17,518 nucleotides of DNA from Prevotella sp. (GCA_017623335.1 JAGAPI010000053.1:1-17518), one strand, 5' to 3'. Counted from the stretch's first letter, positions 7,364-16,364 are shown. Notes: generated by a model from the sequence alone, not told the origin. Translations and numbers: made by a program.

Positions 7364-8998
7364 ATGGAAAAAAGTGCTTTACAAATCGCAAGAGCCGCTT
7401 ATCAGCCAAAGCTGCCAAAGGCTCTTCAGGGTGCGGTAAAGGTGAGTGAGGGTGCTCCTACCCAGAGTGTGGATAACCAGGCGGAAATCAAGGAGTTGTT
7501 CCCTAACACTTACGGAATGCCCGTAATCGAGTTTGTAGAAGGTGAGGCTCAGCAGCTTCCACCATTCAATGTGGGTGTAATCCTCAGCGGCGGTCAGGCT
7601 CCTGGCGGCCATAACGTTATTTCAGGTCTTTTCGACGGTATCAAGAGCCTCAATGCCGACAGCAAGCTCTATGGTTTCATTCTGGGCCCCGGCGGTCTGG
7701 TTGACCATAATTATATGGAGCTTACAGCCGACATTATCGACGAGTACCGCAACACCGGCGGTTTCGACATCATCGGCTCAGGCCGTACAAAACTGGAGGA
7801 GGTAGACCAGTTTGAGAAGGGTATCGAGATTCTCCGTGAGCTCAACATCAAGGCTCTTGTAATCATCGGTGGCGACGACTCCAACACCAATGCCTGCGTG
7901 CTGGCTGAGTACTATGCAGCAAAGAAGTACGGTGTACAGGTTATCGGCTGTCCGAAGACCATCGACGGTGACTTGAAAAACGCTCAGATTGAGACTTCAT
8001 TCGGTTTCGACACTGCTTGTAAGACATATTCAGAGCTTATCGGCAACATTCAGCGCGACTGTAACTCTGCACGCAAATACTGGCACTTCATCAAGCTCAT
8101 GGGCCGCTCGGCTTCTCACATTGCCTTGGAGTGCGCACTGCAGTGCCAGCCAAACATCTGCCTCGTGTCTGAGGAGGTTGAGGCAAAGGCAATGTCGCTC
8201 GACGAGGTTGTTACATATATAGCAAAGGCCGTGGCTGCACGTGCTGCTGAGGGCAACAACTTCGGTACTGTGCTTATTCCTGAGGGACTCATCGAGTTCA
8301 TTCCGGCAATCAAGAAACTTATCGCAGAGCTTAACGACGTTCTTGCCACCGACGAGGCTCAGGGCATTGCACGCGACCAGCAGATTGACTTTGTCAAGTC
8401 TCACATCTCGGCTGAGAATCTGGCTGTGTTCAACTCTCTGCCTGCCGATGTGGCATCACAGCTGGCTCTCGACCGCGACCCGCACGGCAACGTTCAGGTG
8501 TCGCTCATCGAAACAGAGAAGCTGCTCTCACGTATGGTTGAGAAGAAACTTGCAGAGATGAAGGCTGCCGGCGAGTATGTCGGAAAGTTTGCAGCCCAGC
8601 ACCATTTCTTCGGCTATGAGGGACGCTGCGCCGCTCCTTCCAACTATGACGCAGACTACTGCTACTCTCTCGGTTTCAACGCATCACGCCTCATTGCCAA
8701 CGGCAAGACTGGCTATATGTCAATCATCAAGAACACCACAGCTCCAGCCAATGAGTGGATTGCAGGCGGTGTGCCTATCACAATGATGATGAACCTTGAG
8801 CGCCGCAACGGTAAGATGAAGCCTGTAATCCGTAAGGCTCTCGTTGAGCTCGACGGTGCCCCGTTCAAGTTCTTTGCAAGCAAGCGTGACGAATGGGCTA
8901 ATCAGACAGCATACGTTTATCCCGGACCAATCCAGTATTTCGGTCCCTCTGAGGTTTGCGACCAGAGCACAAAGACTCTGCAGCTTGAGCAGAATTAA
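7364..8998 (+). CDS. pfp: Diphosphate--fructose-6-phosphate 1-phosphotransferase (PPi-dependent phosphofructokinase)
   Basis: Catalyses the reversible transfer of phosphate from pyrophosphate to fructose 6-phosphate, giving fructose 1,6-bisphosphate and phosphate in cytoplasmic glycolysis and gluconeogenesis. The 544-residue length fits the long, plant-beta-like PFP class. Motifs seen: [11 protein letters not shown] (74-84) for phosphate-donor binding; GGDDS (169-173), where the second aspartate replaces the glycine of ATP-dependent enzymes and marks PPi use; KTIDGDL (198-204) with the catalytic aspartate D201; and MGRSASH (246-252) for fructose-phosphate binding. Codon use is strongly biased, as in highly expressed genes. 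It is preceded by tandem promoter-like boxes. Its TAA stop is the first part of a GA-heptamer palindrome that separates it from the GH25 gene. Confidence 0.97.
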   Translation: MEKSALQIARAAYQPKLPKALQGAVKVSEGAPTQSVDNQAEIKELFPNTYGMPVIEFVEGEAQQLPPFNVGVILSGGQAPGGHNVISGLFDGIKSLNADSKLYGFILGPGGLVDHNYMELTADIIDEYRNTGGFDIIGSGRTKLEEVDQFEKGIEILRELNIKALVIIGGDDSNTNACVLAEYYAAKKYGVQVIGCPKTIDGDLKNAQIETSFGFDTACKTYSELIGNIQRDCNSARKYWHFIKLMGRSASHIALECALQCQPNICLVSEEVEAKAMSLDEVVTYIAKAVAARAAEGNNFGTVLIPEGLIEFIPAIKKLIAELNDVLATDEAQGIARDQQIDFVKSHISAENLAVFNSLPADVASQLALDRDPHGNVQVSLIETEKLLSRMVEKKLAEMKAAGEYVGKFAAQHHFFGYEGRCAAPSNYDADYCYSLGFNASRLIANGKTGYMSIIKNTTAPANEWIAGGVPITMMMNLERRNGKMKPVIRKALVELDGAPFKFFASKRDEWANQTAYVYPGPIQYFGPSEVCDQSTKTLQLEQN

Positions 8999-9090
8999 AT
9001 GAAGAGTGAAGAATGAAGAGTGAAGAATGGGGCTGCGCACAGCTCATTTCAATTTTCACTCTCCATTCTTCACTCTTCATTCTTCATTTA
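8996..9090. repeat. Heptamer (GAAGAGT/GAAGAAT) tandem array with inverted copy, 24-bp perfect stem
   Basis: Left arm: four tandem 7-bp units at 9001-9028, alternating GAAGAGT and GAAGAAT. Right arm: the complementary units (ATTCTTC/ACTCTTC) at 9065-9085, preceded by two degenerate units back to 9051. Bases 9007-9030 are the exact reverse complement of 9063-9086. The centre holds a small GCTG-CGCA-CAGC hairpin. The ends are TAAATGAAGA and its complement TCTTCATTTA. The pfp stop codon forms the left edge. No T-run follows, so it is not a standard terminator. A sister element lies at 14499-14628. Confidence 0.85.
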
Positions 9091-9111
9091 TCAAAATTCT
9101 TCATTTTCACA

Positions 9112-9954
9112 TTGGCACAAAAACGTAGGAAAAACAAAGTAACATCGTACAGGAAACGCCCCGGCATCATTATCCGCCTGCTGCAACGCCTGCCAGGCTG
9201 GGTGTGGTGGGTTGGCGGTGCCAGCATAGTGTTTGCCTACATTTGGTTTTTCTATTATTTTTTTGTGGGGCCGTTCGGTTTCCGCTGGCGCGCCTTGTAT
9301 GGCGATGTGAATTATCCCGACGGTTATGAAATCCACGGCATAGACATATCACATTATCAGGGCAAGATAGACTGGGACGAGCTGCGCGACAATGGAAAAA
9401 TTAAGAAATCGCCCATCCGCTTCATCATGATTAAGGCTACCGAGGGCAGCACGCGCATCGACCCCATGTTTAAAAGCAATTTCCATGAAGCACGCGAACA
9501 CGGTTTCACACGTGGAGCCTATCATTTTTGGAGCAACCGCTCCACAGGGCGCGCGCAGGCTGAGCATTTCATCAAGAATGTGAAACTTGCCGACGGCGAC
9601 CTGCCTCCAGTACTCGATGTAGAACATAAGTCGAAGACGCAAACCGATGCAGAATTTAAGGAGAGCATTCTCACATGGCTGAGGCTCATTGAGCAGCGCT
9701 ATAAGGTGAAGCCTATCATCTATACTTATTACAAGTTCAAGATGACATATCTCAGTGACTCAGTGTTCAACGAGTATCCATATTGGATAGCACATTATTA
9801 TGTAGACAAGGTGGAATACAAGGGTGAATGGAAATTCTGGCAGCATACTGACTGCGGGAAACTGCCGGGCATCAAAGGCTTTGTCGACTTTAATATCTAC
9901 AACGGTTCGTTCTACGACCTGCGCCGTCTCACCATCGGTTTCGATGATGAATGA
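9112..9954 (+). CDS. Membrane-anchored glycoside hydrolase family 25 muramidase (lysozyme)
   Basis: GH25 enzymes cleave the beta-1,4 bond between N-acetylmuramic acid and N-acetylglucosamine in peptidoglycan. Numbering from the TTG at 9112 (280 residues), the protein has a basic tail (AQKRRKNK), one membrane span at about 29-53 (rich in W, F and Y), and then the catalytic domain. Conserved residues are D68 in GIDISHYQG, D169 and E171 in LDVE, WQH near 243-245 and VDFN near the end. The frame also opens at an ATG at 9013, but the first 33 residues from there are encoded by the GA-heptamer palindrome and look artefactual, so I chose the TTG. The gene would act on the periplasmic side of the inner membrane. 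It follows pfp on the same strand with no promoter box between them, and its 3' end converges with the receptor gene, 42 bases away. Confidence 0.9.
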   Translation: MAQKRRKNKVTSYRKRPGIIIRLLQRLPGWVWWVGGASIVFAYIWFFYYFFVGPFGFRWRALYGDVNYPDGYEIHGIDISHYQGKIDWDELRDNGKIKKSPIRFIMIKATEGSTRIDPMFKSNFHEAREHGFTRGAYHFWSNRSTGRAQAEHFIKNVKLADGDLPPVLDVEHKSKTQTDAEFKESILTWLRLIEQRYKVKPIIYTYYKFKMTYLSDSVFNEYPYWIAHYYVDKVEYKGEWKFWQHTDCGKLPGIKGFVDFNIYNGSFYDLRRLTIGFDDE

Positions 9955-9996
9955 CATCCTTTTGCTTTCACTGAGTCATAACCCACGTCTGCATTA

Positions 9997-12366
9997 TTAC
10001 AGCTCTACGCTGACACGGGCGTTGACCTGACGTCCCGTGAGATAGTTAGGCACGGCATACTGCTGGTTGGTGACGTCGGTCACCCAGTAGTAGGAGCTTA
10101 CATTGTTGATACCGAAAAGATTGAGGCAGTCCACTCCCACCCAGACATTCTTCACCGGCGATTTCCTTTTGCCCTCAGCATTGTTGAAGGCAAGATAGCT
10201 CATGCCTATGTCGGCACGCTGGTAGGCAGGGGCGCGGAATGGCATCGACTCCAGTCCCTTGTGTGGCGCACCGAATGGAAGTCCGTCGGCAAAGGCAAGC
10301 TTCAGCGTCATCTTCCAGCGTGTTGTGCCGGGAAAATAGTCGGTGAAATGCAGGTTGGCACCCCACCGCTGGTCGGTGGGCAGCGGTGTCTTTATGCCGT
10401 TGATGGTCTGTTGTGTCTTCATCACCGACAGCGTGAGCCACGAATCGGTGCCCGGCACAAATTCACCATACAGTTTCAGGTCGAGTCCCATGGCATAGCC
10501 GTCGCACTGCTTACTGGCATCGTAGGTGATTTTCAGGTTCTGCACGTTATAGGGTATGAGATTGTGCAGATTTTTATAATATGCCTCGGCAGTGAACTTA
10601 AACGGACGGTCATTCATCTTGAAACGGTAGTCCATGGCGACTATGAACTGCAGCGACTGCTGGCTTTTCACTTTAGGGTTAAGCTCCACCACCGTTCTGC
10701 CATTCTGCGTCACGGTATCGCGTAGTTCCTTATAAAAAGGTGTCTGATAATACAGTCCTGTGGCAAAACGCAGGGTCATGTCCTGACAGTGTGCGGGAAT
10801 GATGGCGAGCGACAGGCGTGGTGACACTATTGTCTCGCGGTTATAGCTCCAGTGACTCATGCGCAGCCCGTAGTTCAGGGTGTAGTGGGTGCCGCCCTCG
10901 CTGCCCGATGCCCAGCGGTAAGTGTCTTGAATATATCCCTCCACACGGTTGCTCGACAGTTTGTTGCGTGAAATCAGCGAATAGATAAGATTCAGACGGT
11001 CGGGCGAGTGGGGGATATTGTATCCGCTGGAGTCACGCATCTCATATTCGCGTGAGTTCTCCTTTATGTCCTCCCATTTCACGGTCACGCCAGCCTCGCT
11101 CTGGTGGCGTCCCCATTTGTGGTTTGCCATGAGCTTTACGCTCTGCATGTTTGAAGTGAGATAGTTGCGGGCATGCTCATGGTATGTTCCCACACCGAGG
11201 TTCTCGCTGCTCTGTGTGTCGTCCAGCCAATACTGTCCCTGTATGTCGTACGTCTCCTTTTCCTTGCTGTGGAATGCAGATAACAGCAGTTTCATGCTTG
11301 TCCTGTCGGTAAACTTGCGCTCTATTCCCACTGTGCCGAAAAGTGTCCTGAACACATCTTTCTCCTGACCGTCGAAATACACACGGAACGACTTCACGTC
11401 CTCCATTGTTCCAAACGATGTCTCACGTGACGATGGTATGAAGTTGTAGTGGTTTTCGCTTATATCACCAATTAGGTCAATCTTCCACCGCTCATTTGGC
11501 GTATATGTGATATAAGTCTGATAGTCAAGAAAATTAGGTTTATATTCGCCCTGCGTGTCAAGCGAGCCGAGCAGGTTGCGGTTGGTCTTGTAGCGCAGTC
11601 CGTGGCTCATAGTCAGCTTCTTGGTTTTCACGGCAGCGTAAGCACTTGCGCCAAGCAGCGATGCCTCCAGCCGTGCCTCGTTTTTCTTTGGCTGCCTATA
11701 CTGTATGTCGAGCGCCGACGACATCTTGTCGCCATAGCGTGCCTCAAAGCCGCCGGTAGAGAATGCAACGCTCTCCACCATGTCGGCGTTGATCACGCTC
11801 AGTCCCTCCTGCTGTCCGCTGTTCACGAGCATCGGACGGTACATCTCCACATTATTTATATATACGGAGTTCTCGTTAAACGAACCGCCTCTCACGTTGT
11901 ATTGCGACGACAGTTCGTTGTGGGTCGACACGCCCGCCTGCTGCTGTATCATGTCCTCCACGACGTTGCCCGTGCTGCTTGGCGTCTGCTTCATGTCTTT
12001 CACGTCGAGCTGCTGGGTGCCCGTGGTCTGGCGCTTCTTTTCTGTCACCACCACCTCACCGAGCGCAGCCATCGACGGCAGCGTCACCTCAATGTTCAGC
12101 TTTCCACGCGGGCGTCTCAACACACGTTTACGGGCGGCATAACCCACCATTGAAAATTTTACCACCACCGAGTCGGCAGATTTCAGACTTATGCTGAACT
12201 CTCCCTTCAGGTTTGTCATTGCCACCTTGCCCTGCTCCACGCAGCTCACCGTGGCAAGCTCTATAGGGTTACGTTCCTCGTCCACCACACGCCCGGTGAG
12301 CGTCACCGTCTGTGCCTTTGCCGCCATTCCCGTCAATATGACAATCGCCAATATTATATTTCTCAT
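9997..12366 (-). CDS. TonB-dependent outer membrane receptor with carboxypeptidase-regulatory-like domain
   Basis: This 789-residue outer membrane receptor would import a ligand using TonB energy. A signal peptide ends at about A16-K-A-Q19. A carboxypeptidase-D regulatory-like domain follows (about 20-97: LTGRVVDEERNPIELATV, then DSVVVKFSMVGYAARKR). The plug domain begins near GEVVVTEKK (103-110) and contains YNVRGGSFNENSVYINNVEMYRP and FSTGGFEARYGDKMSSALD. The rest is a beta-barrel with many aromatic alternating strands, ending in NARVSVEL. Length is below the roughly 1000 residues of SusC proteins, and no SusD-like lipoprotein gene is adjacent, so a glycan-utilisation role is not supported; metals, siderophores or other small ligands are possible. 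It is divergent from ilvD and seems monocistronic. Confidence 0.93.
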   Translation of the reverse strand: MRNIILAIVILTGMAAKAQTVTLTGRVVDEERNPIELATVSCVEQGKVAMTNLKGEFSISLKSADSVVVKFSMVGYAARKRVLRRPRGKLNIEVTLPSMAALGEVVVTEKKRQTTGTQQLDVKDMKQTPSSTGNVVEDMIQQQAGVSTHNELSSQYNVRGGSFNENSVYINNVEMYRPMLVNSGQQEGLSVINADMVESVAFSTGGFEARYGDKMSSALDIQYRQPKKNEARLEASLLGASAYAAVKTKKLTMSHGLRYKTNRNLLGSLDTQGEYKPNFLDYQTYITYTPNERWKIDLIGDISENHYNFIPSSRETSFGTMEDVKSFRVYFDGQEKDVFRTLFGTVGIERKFTDRTSMKLLLSAFHSKEKETYDIQGQYWLDDTQSSENLGVGTYHEHARNYLTSNMQSVKLMANHKWGRHQSEAGVTVKWEDIKENSREYEMRDSSGYNIPHSPDRLNLIYSLISRNKLSSNRVEGYIQDTYRWASGSEGGTHYTLNYGLRMSHWSYNRETIVSPRLSLAIIPAHCQDMTLRFATGLYYQTPFYKELRDTVTQNGRTVVELNPKVKSQQSLQFIVAMDYRFKMNDRPFKFTAEAYYKNLHNLIPYNVQNLKITYDASKQCDGYAMGLDLKLYGEFVPGTDSWLTLSVMKTQQTINGIKTPLPTDQRWGANLHFTDYFPGTTRWKMTLKLAFADGLPFGAPHKGLESMPFRAPAYQRADIGMSYLAFNNAEGKRKSPVKNVWVGVDCLNLFGINNVSSYYWVTDVTNQQYAVPNYLTGRQVNARVSVEL

Positions 12367-12426
12367 CTGTCTTTCCTGCGTTTTTTCAATGAATATCCTA
12401 CATCTTTTGTATTAACGGCATATTAG

Positions 12427-12434
12427 CAAATTTA
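12427..12434 (-). promoter_or_regulatory. Candidate -7 box for the TonB receptor gene
   Basis: On the minus strand this reads TAAATTTG, which fits TAnnTTTG. The nearest TTG-like -33 element is at about 12460-12463, slightly too far (25 bases). Transcription would start near 12420, about 55 bases before the ATG at 12366. A second TATTTTTG box on the minus strand at 12565-12558 also lacks a good -33 element. Confidence 0.35.
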
Positions 12435-12607
12435 TTATATTATAGTGAAATATTGATTCCAAAATTGCAATGTAATAAAAGTCTGCAAATTTTAAACTTT
12501 AACGGGATAATTCGAAGAAATTATACTTAAAATTCTTATTATTTATCAATAAAAGCGCAAAAATAATTATGAATTGAAAGTTTACAGGAAAAAATATTGT
12601 AAAATCG

Positions 12608-12638
12608 TTGGTGGTACGATAAAAAATGACTACCTTTG
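12608..12638 (+). promoter_or_regulatory. Bacteroidetes-type promoter of the ilv operon
   Basis: The -7 box TACCTTTG (12631-12638) fits TAnnTTTG exactly, and a TTG (-33 element, 12608-12610) lies 20 bases upstream, the expected spacing. Transcription should begin near 12645, with a leader of about 60 bases. An inverted repeat ATCGT-N7-ACGAT (12604-12620) overlaps the -33 element. The leader ends with an AAGGAT purine stretch just before the ilvD ATG, a possible ribosome binding site. Confidence 0.72.
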
Positions 12639-12656
12639 CAAACAATTTAGAAAATA

Positions 12657-12671
12657 GTTATCAGTGATAAC
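12657..12671. promoter_or_regulatory. 15-base palindrome after the ilv transcription start (candidate operator)
   Basis: GTTATCA (12657-12663) and TGATAAC (12665-12671) form perfect 7-bp arms around one base. The site lies about 12 bases after the predicted start of transcription and 33 bases before the ilvD ATG, a position where a repressor could block transcription or an RNA hairpin could form. No regulator gene is in the window, so the binding protein is unknown. Confidence 0.45.
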
Positions 12672-12704
12672 ATATTTGTCAAGGATAAAAAAAGAAATAA
12701 GGAT

Positions 12705-14513
12705 ATGAAACATCAACTGAGAAGCAGTGTTTGCACAGAAGGTAGAAGAATGGCTGGAGCCCGCGCCCTGTGGGTTGCCACCGGTATGAAGCGCGAGCAG
12801 TTTGGCAAGCCGATTATTGCCATCGTCAACTCGTTTACACAGTTTGTGCCGGGTCACACCCATCTTCATGAGATTGGTCAGATAGTAAAGAAAGAGATTG
12901 AGGCAATGGGCTGCTATGCGGCAGAGTTCAACACCATCGCCATCGACGACGGTATTGCCATGGGGCACGACGGCATGCTGTATTCGCTGCCGAGCCGCGA
13001 CATCATTGCCGACTCAGTGGAGTATATGGTGAATGCCCACAAGGCCGACGCCATGATTTGCATATCCAACTGCGACAAGGTTACCCCGGGAATGCTCATG
13101 GCAAGTATGCGCCTGAACATCCCTACGGTGTTCTGCTCGGGCGGTCCGATGGAGGCTGGTAAGTGGCGCGGTGAGAACGCCGACCTTATCACTGCTATGA
13201 TTAAGGGTGCCGATCCGTCGGTGAGTGATGCTGATATGGCAGAGATTGAGAGCTGCGCCTGTCCTGGCTGTGGAAGTTGCTCGGGAATGTTCACCGCCAA
13301 CTCTATGAACTCATTGACTGAAGCAATAGGTCTGTCACTGCCCGGCAATGGTACTATCCTTGCAACCCACAAGAACCGTATTGAACTGTTTAAGGCAGCC
13401 GCCCGTCAGGTGGTGAAAAACGCTTTCGCATATTATGAGGACGGCGACGAGAGCGTGCTGCCACGCAACATAGCCACCCGCAAGGCATTCATGAACGCTA
13501 TGGCGCTCGACATAGCCATGGGAGGCAGCACCAACACCGTGCTCCATCTCTTGGCTGTGGCACAGGAGGCAGGCGCCGACTTCAAGATGAAGGACATCGA
13601 CGAGCTGAGCCGCAAAGTGCCTTGTCTGTGTAAGCTGGCTCCAAACACACAGAAGTACAGTGTGCAGGAGTGCAACCGTGCCGGCGGTATTCTCGGCATT
13701 CTCAACGAGCTTAACAAGGGCGGACTCATCGACGGCAGCGCTATTCGTGTTGACGGCAAGACTCTTGCCGAGCAGATGGCAGCCTATGACATTACAAAGG
13801 CAGAGATTGACGATGAGGCAAACCGTATATACCAAAGTGCGCCGGGTGGACGCTTCTCCACACAGATGGGAAGTCAGGACGCACAGTGGGGCACGCTCGA
13901 CACCGACCGCGCCAACGGTTGCATTCGCGACCTTGAGCACGCCTACACCAAGGACGGCGGACTGGCTGTGCTCTTCGGCAACATTGCCCAGGACGGCTGC
14001 GTGGTGAAGACTGCCGGTGTTGACGAGAGCATCTGGCACTTTGAGGGCCCTGCAGTGTGCTTCGATTCTCAGGAAGATGCCTGTGAGGGCATTCTCGGCG
14101 GAAAGGTGAACTCAGGCGACTGCGTGGTTATCACCCACGAGGGACCAAAGGGCGGTCCGGGTATGCAGGAGATGCTTTATCCTACATCTTATATTAAGAG
14201 CCGTCACCTTGGCAAGGAGTGTGCGCTGATTACCGACGGACGTTTCTCTGGCGGTACGTCAGGACTGAGCATCGGTCACATCTCTCCGGAGGCTGCCGCA
14301 GGCGGCAACATCGGCAAGATTAAGGATGGCGACATCATCGTGATTGACATCCCAAGCCGTTCAATCAACGTGAAGCTGAGTGATGAGGAACTTGCCGCGC
14401 GTCCACAGCAACCGCTGAAGCGCGACCGCGTGGTGAGCAAGGCACTGAGAGCATACGCGCAGAGCGTAAGCTCGGCAGATAAGGGTGGAGTGAGAATCTT
14501 AAATGAAGAGTGA
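12705..14513 (+). CDS. ilvD: Dihydroxy-acid dehydratase
   Basis: Converts 2,3-dihydroxy-isovalerate and 2,3-dihydroxy-3-methylvalerate to the 2-oxo acids that become valine, leucine and isoleucine. The 602 residues closely follow the E. coli-type Ilv[14 protein letters not shown] (42-54), the Mg-binding [11 protein letters not shown] block (81-91), the iron-sulfur ligand C123 in SNCDK, the cysteine-rich [17 protein letters not shown] (184-200, C192 the expected cluster ligand), and [10 protein letters not shown] with S515, the serine thought to act as base. The ATG at 12705 gives the family N-terminus. It is first in the ilv operon and has a strong promoter. Its last codons (NEE) and TGA stop are formed by the first heptamer of a GA-rich palindrome, so the native C-terminus may have been changed by the repeat. 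Confidence 0.97.
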   Translation: MKHQLRSSVCTEGRRMAGARALWVATGMKREQFGKPIIAIVNSFTQFVPGHTHLHEIGQIVKKEIEAMGCYAAEFNTIAIDDGIAMGHDGMLYSLPSRDIIADSVEYMVNAHKADAMICISNCDKVTPGMLMASMRLNIPTVFCSGGPMEAGKWRGENADLITAMIKGADPSVSDADMAEIESCACPGCGSCSGMFTANSMNSLTEAIGLSLPGNGTILATHKNRIELFKAAARQVVKNAFAYYEDGDESVLPRNIATRKAFMNAMALDIAMGGSTNTVLHLLAVAQEAGADFKMKDIDELSRKVPCLCKLAPNTQKYSVQECNRAGGILGILNELNKGGLIDGSAIRVDGKTLAEQMAAYDITKAEIDDEANRIYQSAPGGRFSTQMGSQDAQWGTLDTDRANGCIRDLEHAYTKDGGLAVLFGNIAQDGCVVKTAGVDESIWHFEGPAVCFDSQEDACEGILGGKVNSGDCVVITHEGPKGGPGMQEMLYPTSYIKSRHLGKECALITDGRFSGGTSGLSIGHISPEAAAGGNIGKIKDGDIIVIDIPSRSINVKLSDEELAARPQQPLKRDRVVSKALRAYAQSVSSADKGGVRILNEE

Positions 14514-14628
14514 AGAATGAAGAATGGGCTACGCCTATATAGTTATGGATTAATGAGAGGAAGAACGAAAATTATTCGCAAAGCTCATCAGCTTCGCATT
14601 CTTCATTCTTCACTCTTCATTCTTCATT
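14499..14628. repeat. Heptamer tandem array with inverted copy between ilvD and ilvB, 25-bp perfect stem
   Basis: Left arm: units GAAGAGT, GAAGAAT, GAAGAAT at 14505-14525. Right arm: complementary units ATTCTTC, ATTCTTC, ACTCTTC, ATTCTTC at 14598-14625. Bases 14502-14526 are the exact reverse complement of 14597-14621, with 70 bases between. The loop contains a smaller AAGCT-CATC-AGCTT hairpin (14581-14594). The ilvD stop codon (14511-14513) lies inside the left arm, and the right arm ends about 20 bases before the ilvB ATG. No T-run follows the stem. Confidence 0.87.
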
Positions 14629-14648
14629 AAAAAAATTGGAAAATTTTT

Positions 14649-16364
14649 ATGAAACAGACAATAACAGGAGCGGAAATATTGATGAAGGCTCTTCAGAACG
14701 AGGGCGTTAAGACCATCTTCGGCTATCCCGGAGGGTCGATAATGCCTGTGTTCGATGCCTTATACCATTATACAAGAGGTGAGAAAAAAGCATTCGACCA
14801 CATTCTTGTGCGCCATGAGCAAGGGGCGGCACATGCCGCACAGGGCTATGCCCGTGTGAGCGGCGATGTGGGTGTGGCGCTTGTAACCAGCGGTCCTGGT
14901 GTCACCAACACTCTCACGGGAGTGGCTGATGCCATGATGGACTCAACGCCTATCGTGGTCATTGCAGGCCAGGTGGGCACCAGCGTGCTTGGCACCGATG
15001 CCTTTCAGGAGATAGACCTCGTGGGCGTGGCTCAGCCAATATCAAAATGGAGCTACCAGATACGTCGTCCAGAGGATATCGCGTGGGCTGTGAGCCGTGC
15101 TTTCTATATTGCGCGCAGCGGCCGTCCCGGTCCAGTGGTGCTCGACTTCCCGAAGAATGCTCAGGTGAACTCGGCTGTGTGGGAGCCGCAGACAGTGCGC
15201 TGTGTGCGCAGCTATGTGCCTTATCCCGCCGTTGATGAAGGCAAGGTGAAGGAGGCTGCCGAGCTTATCAATAACGCCAAGCATCCTTTTGCACTTGTTG
15301 GTCAGGGTGTGGAACTTGGAAATGCCCAGCAGGAGTTGGTGGAGTTTCTTGAAAAAGGTGATATTCCTGCAGGACGCACTCTGCTCGGACTGTCGGCACT
15401 GCCCAGCGACCACCGTCTGAACATGGGTATGCTCGGAATGCACGGCAACTTTGCCCCCTCGATAAAGATTCAGGAGTGCGACGTGCTCATTGCCATCGGC
15501 ATGAGGTTCAGCGACCGTATCACGGGGTTGCCGAAGAACTTCGCAAAGCAGGCAAAGGTGATACACTTGGAGGTTGACCCGTCGGAAATCGACAAGGTGA
15601 TAAAGGTAGATGTGCCTGTGGTGGCAGACTGTAAGGAGTCGCTGCCTGCAATAACCAAACTGCTGAAGAAGGGCAGTCACGGCGCATGGCGCGAGAGCTT
15701 TGCCGAGTACGACAAACAGGAGTATGAGAAGGTGATAAAGCCTGCAATTCATCCCACTGAGGGACCACTGCTTATGGGTGAGATTGTTAATGCCGTGGCT
15801 GAGGCTGTCAAGGGCGATGCCGTGCTTGTGACCGATGTAGGTCAGAACCAGATGTTTGCATGCCGCTACTTCCACTTCAAGCGCAACCGCTCACTTGCCA
15901 CCAGCGGCGGTCTCGGCACGATGGGATTCTCCATTCCGGCTGCCATTGGAGCCACTTATGGTGCTCCCGACCGCACGGTGTGTATGTTTGCCGGCGACGG
16001 CGGTTTCCAGATGAACATCCAGGAGCTTGGCACCATCATGGAGCAGAAGCGCCCAGTGAAGATGTTTATTCTCAACAACAATTATCTCGGCAACGTGCGC
16101 CAGTGGCAGGACATGTTCTTCGGCAAACGCCGCTCGTTTACCGAGATGATGAACCCGGCATACGAGAAGATTGCTATGGCTTACGGCATTCCGTACATGC
16201 TGCTGAAAGACCGCGAGGACATAGGCAAGGCTATGCAGTTTATGCTCGACAATGACGGGGCGGTGATAATAGAATGTGTTATCAAGGAAGACGCCAATGT
16301 GCTGCCTATGACACCTCCGGGAAATAATGTAGATGATATGCTCTTAGAGTTGCACCTTGACTGA
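14649..16364 (+). CDS. ilvB: Acetolactate synthase, large (catalytic) subunit
   Basis: The thiamine-diphosphate enzyme that condenses two pyruvates to acetolactate, or pyruvate with 2-oxobutyrate to acetohydroxybutyrate: the committed step to branched-chain amino acids. At 571 residues it has the usual three-domain length. The N-terminal PYR domain contains IFGYPGGSIMPVFDAL (23-38) and the catalytic glutamate E57 in VRHEQGAAHAAQGYAR, followed by TSGPGVTN. The central FAD-binding domain contains GMLGMHGNFAP. The C-terminal PP domain has the ThDP/Mg motif starting GDGGF (449-453) and ending with the NNN at 476-478 in LNNNYLG. It lies 135 bases after ilvD across a long palindrome and 45 bases before the small-subunit gene, and should be feedback-regulated through that subunit. 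Confidence 0.97.
   Translation: MKQTITGAEILMKALQNEGVKTIFGYPGGSIMPVFDALYHYTRGEKKAFDHILVRHEQGAAHAAQGYARVSGDVGVALVTSGPGVTNTLTGVADAMMDSTPIVVIAGQVGTSVLGTDAFQEIDLVGVAQPISKWSYQIRRPEDIAWAVSRAFYIARSGRPGPVVLDFPKNAQVNSAVWEPQTVRCVRSYVPYPAVDEGKVKEAAELINNAKHPFALVGQGVELGNAQQELVEFLEKGDIPAGRTLLGLSALPSDHRLNMGMLGMHGNFAPSIKIQECDVLIAIGMRFSDRITGLPKNFAKQAKVIHLEVDPSEIDKVIKVDVPVVADCKESLPAITKLLKKGSHGAWRESFAEYDKQEYEKVIKPAIHPTEGPLLMGEIVNAVAEAVKGDAVLVTDVGQNQMFACRYFHFKRNRSLATSGGLGTMGFSIPAAIGATYGAPDRTVCMFAGDGGFQMNIQELGTIMEQKRPVKMFILNNNYLGNVRQWQDMFFGKRRSFTEMMNPAYEKIAMAYGIPYMLLKDREDIGKAMQFMLDNDGAVIIECVIKEDANVLPMTPPGNNVDDMLLELHLD

Larger units (their letters stand above)
12367..12704. other. AT-rich divergent intergenic region between the TonB receptor gene and ilvD
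   Basis: This 338-base gap has no credible gene. It holds a clear plus-strand promoter for ilvD (12608-12638), a palindrome just after its predicted start (12657-12671), and weaker minus-strand promoter candidates for the receptor gene at 12427-12434 and 12558-12565. There is no sign of a T-box or of a leader peptide with runs of branched-chain codons. The segment 12470-12600 is strongly AT-rich with no recognisable motif. Confidence 0.7.

Noticed and set aside
8898..9080. Minus-strand frame starting MKSEEW in the heptamer palindrome
   Set aside because: It begins in the right arm of the palindrome and mirrors the false start on the plus strand; it then runs antisense into pfp.
8996..9090. 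CRISPR array or intrinsic terminator as the explanation of the repeats
   Set aside because: Units are 7 bp with no spacers, so not CRISPR. The stem has no following T-run, so it is not a typical terminator, though an effect on RNA ends remains possible.
9997..12366. SusC/SusD polysaccharide utilisation locus
   Set aside because: The receptor is shorter than SusC proteins, and no SusD-like lipoprotein, glycoside hydrolase set or sensor gene is adjacent; the GH25 gene nearby is a muramidase on the other strand.
13335..14039. Minus-strand open frame (234 codons) inside ilvD
   Set aside because: Antisense shadow of ilvD with no recognisable motif and no promoter or plausible start context.
15042..15875. 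Long minus-strand open frame (277 codons) inside ilvB
   Set aside because: It lies wholly within a certain gene, its translation is rich in Cys, His and Leu and matches no family, and it is explained by the codon bias of ilvB.
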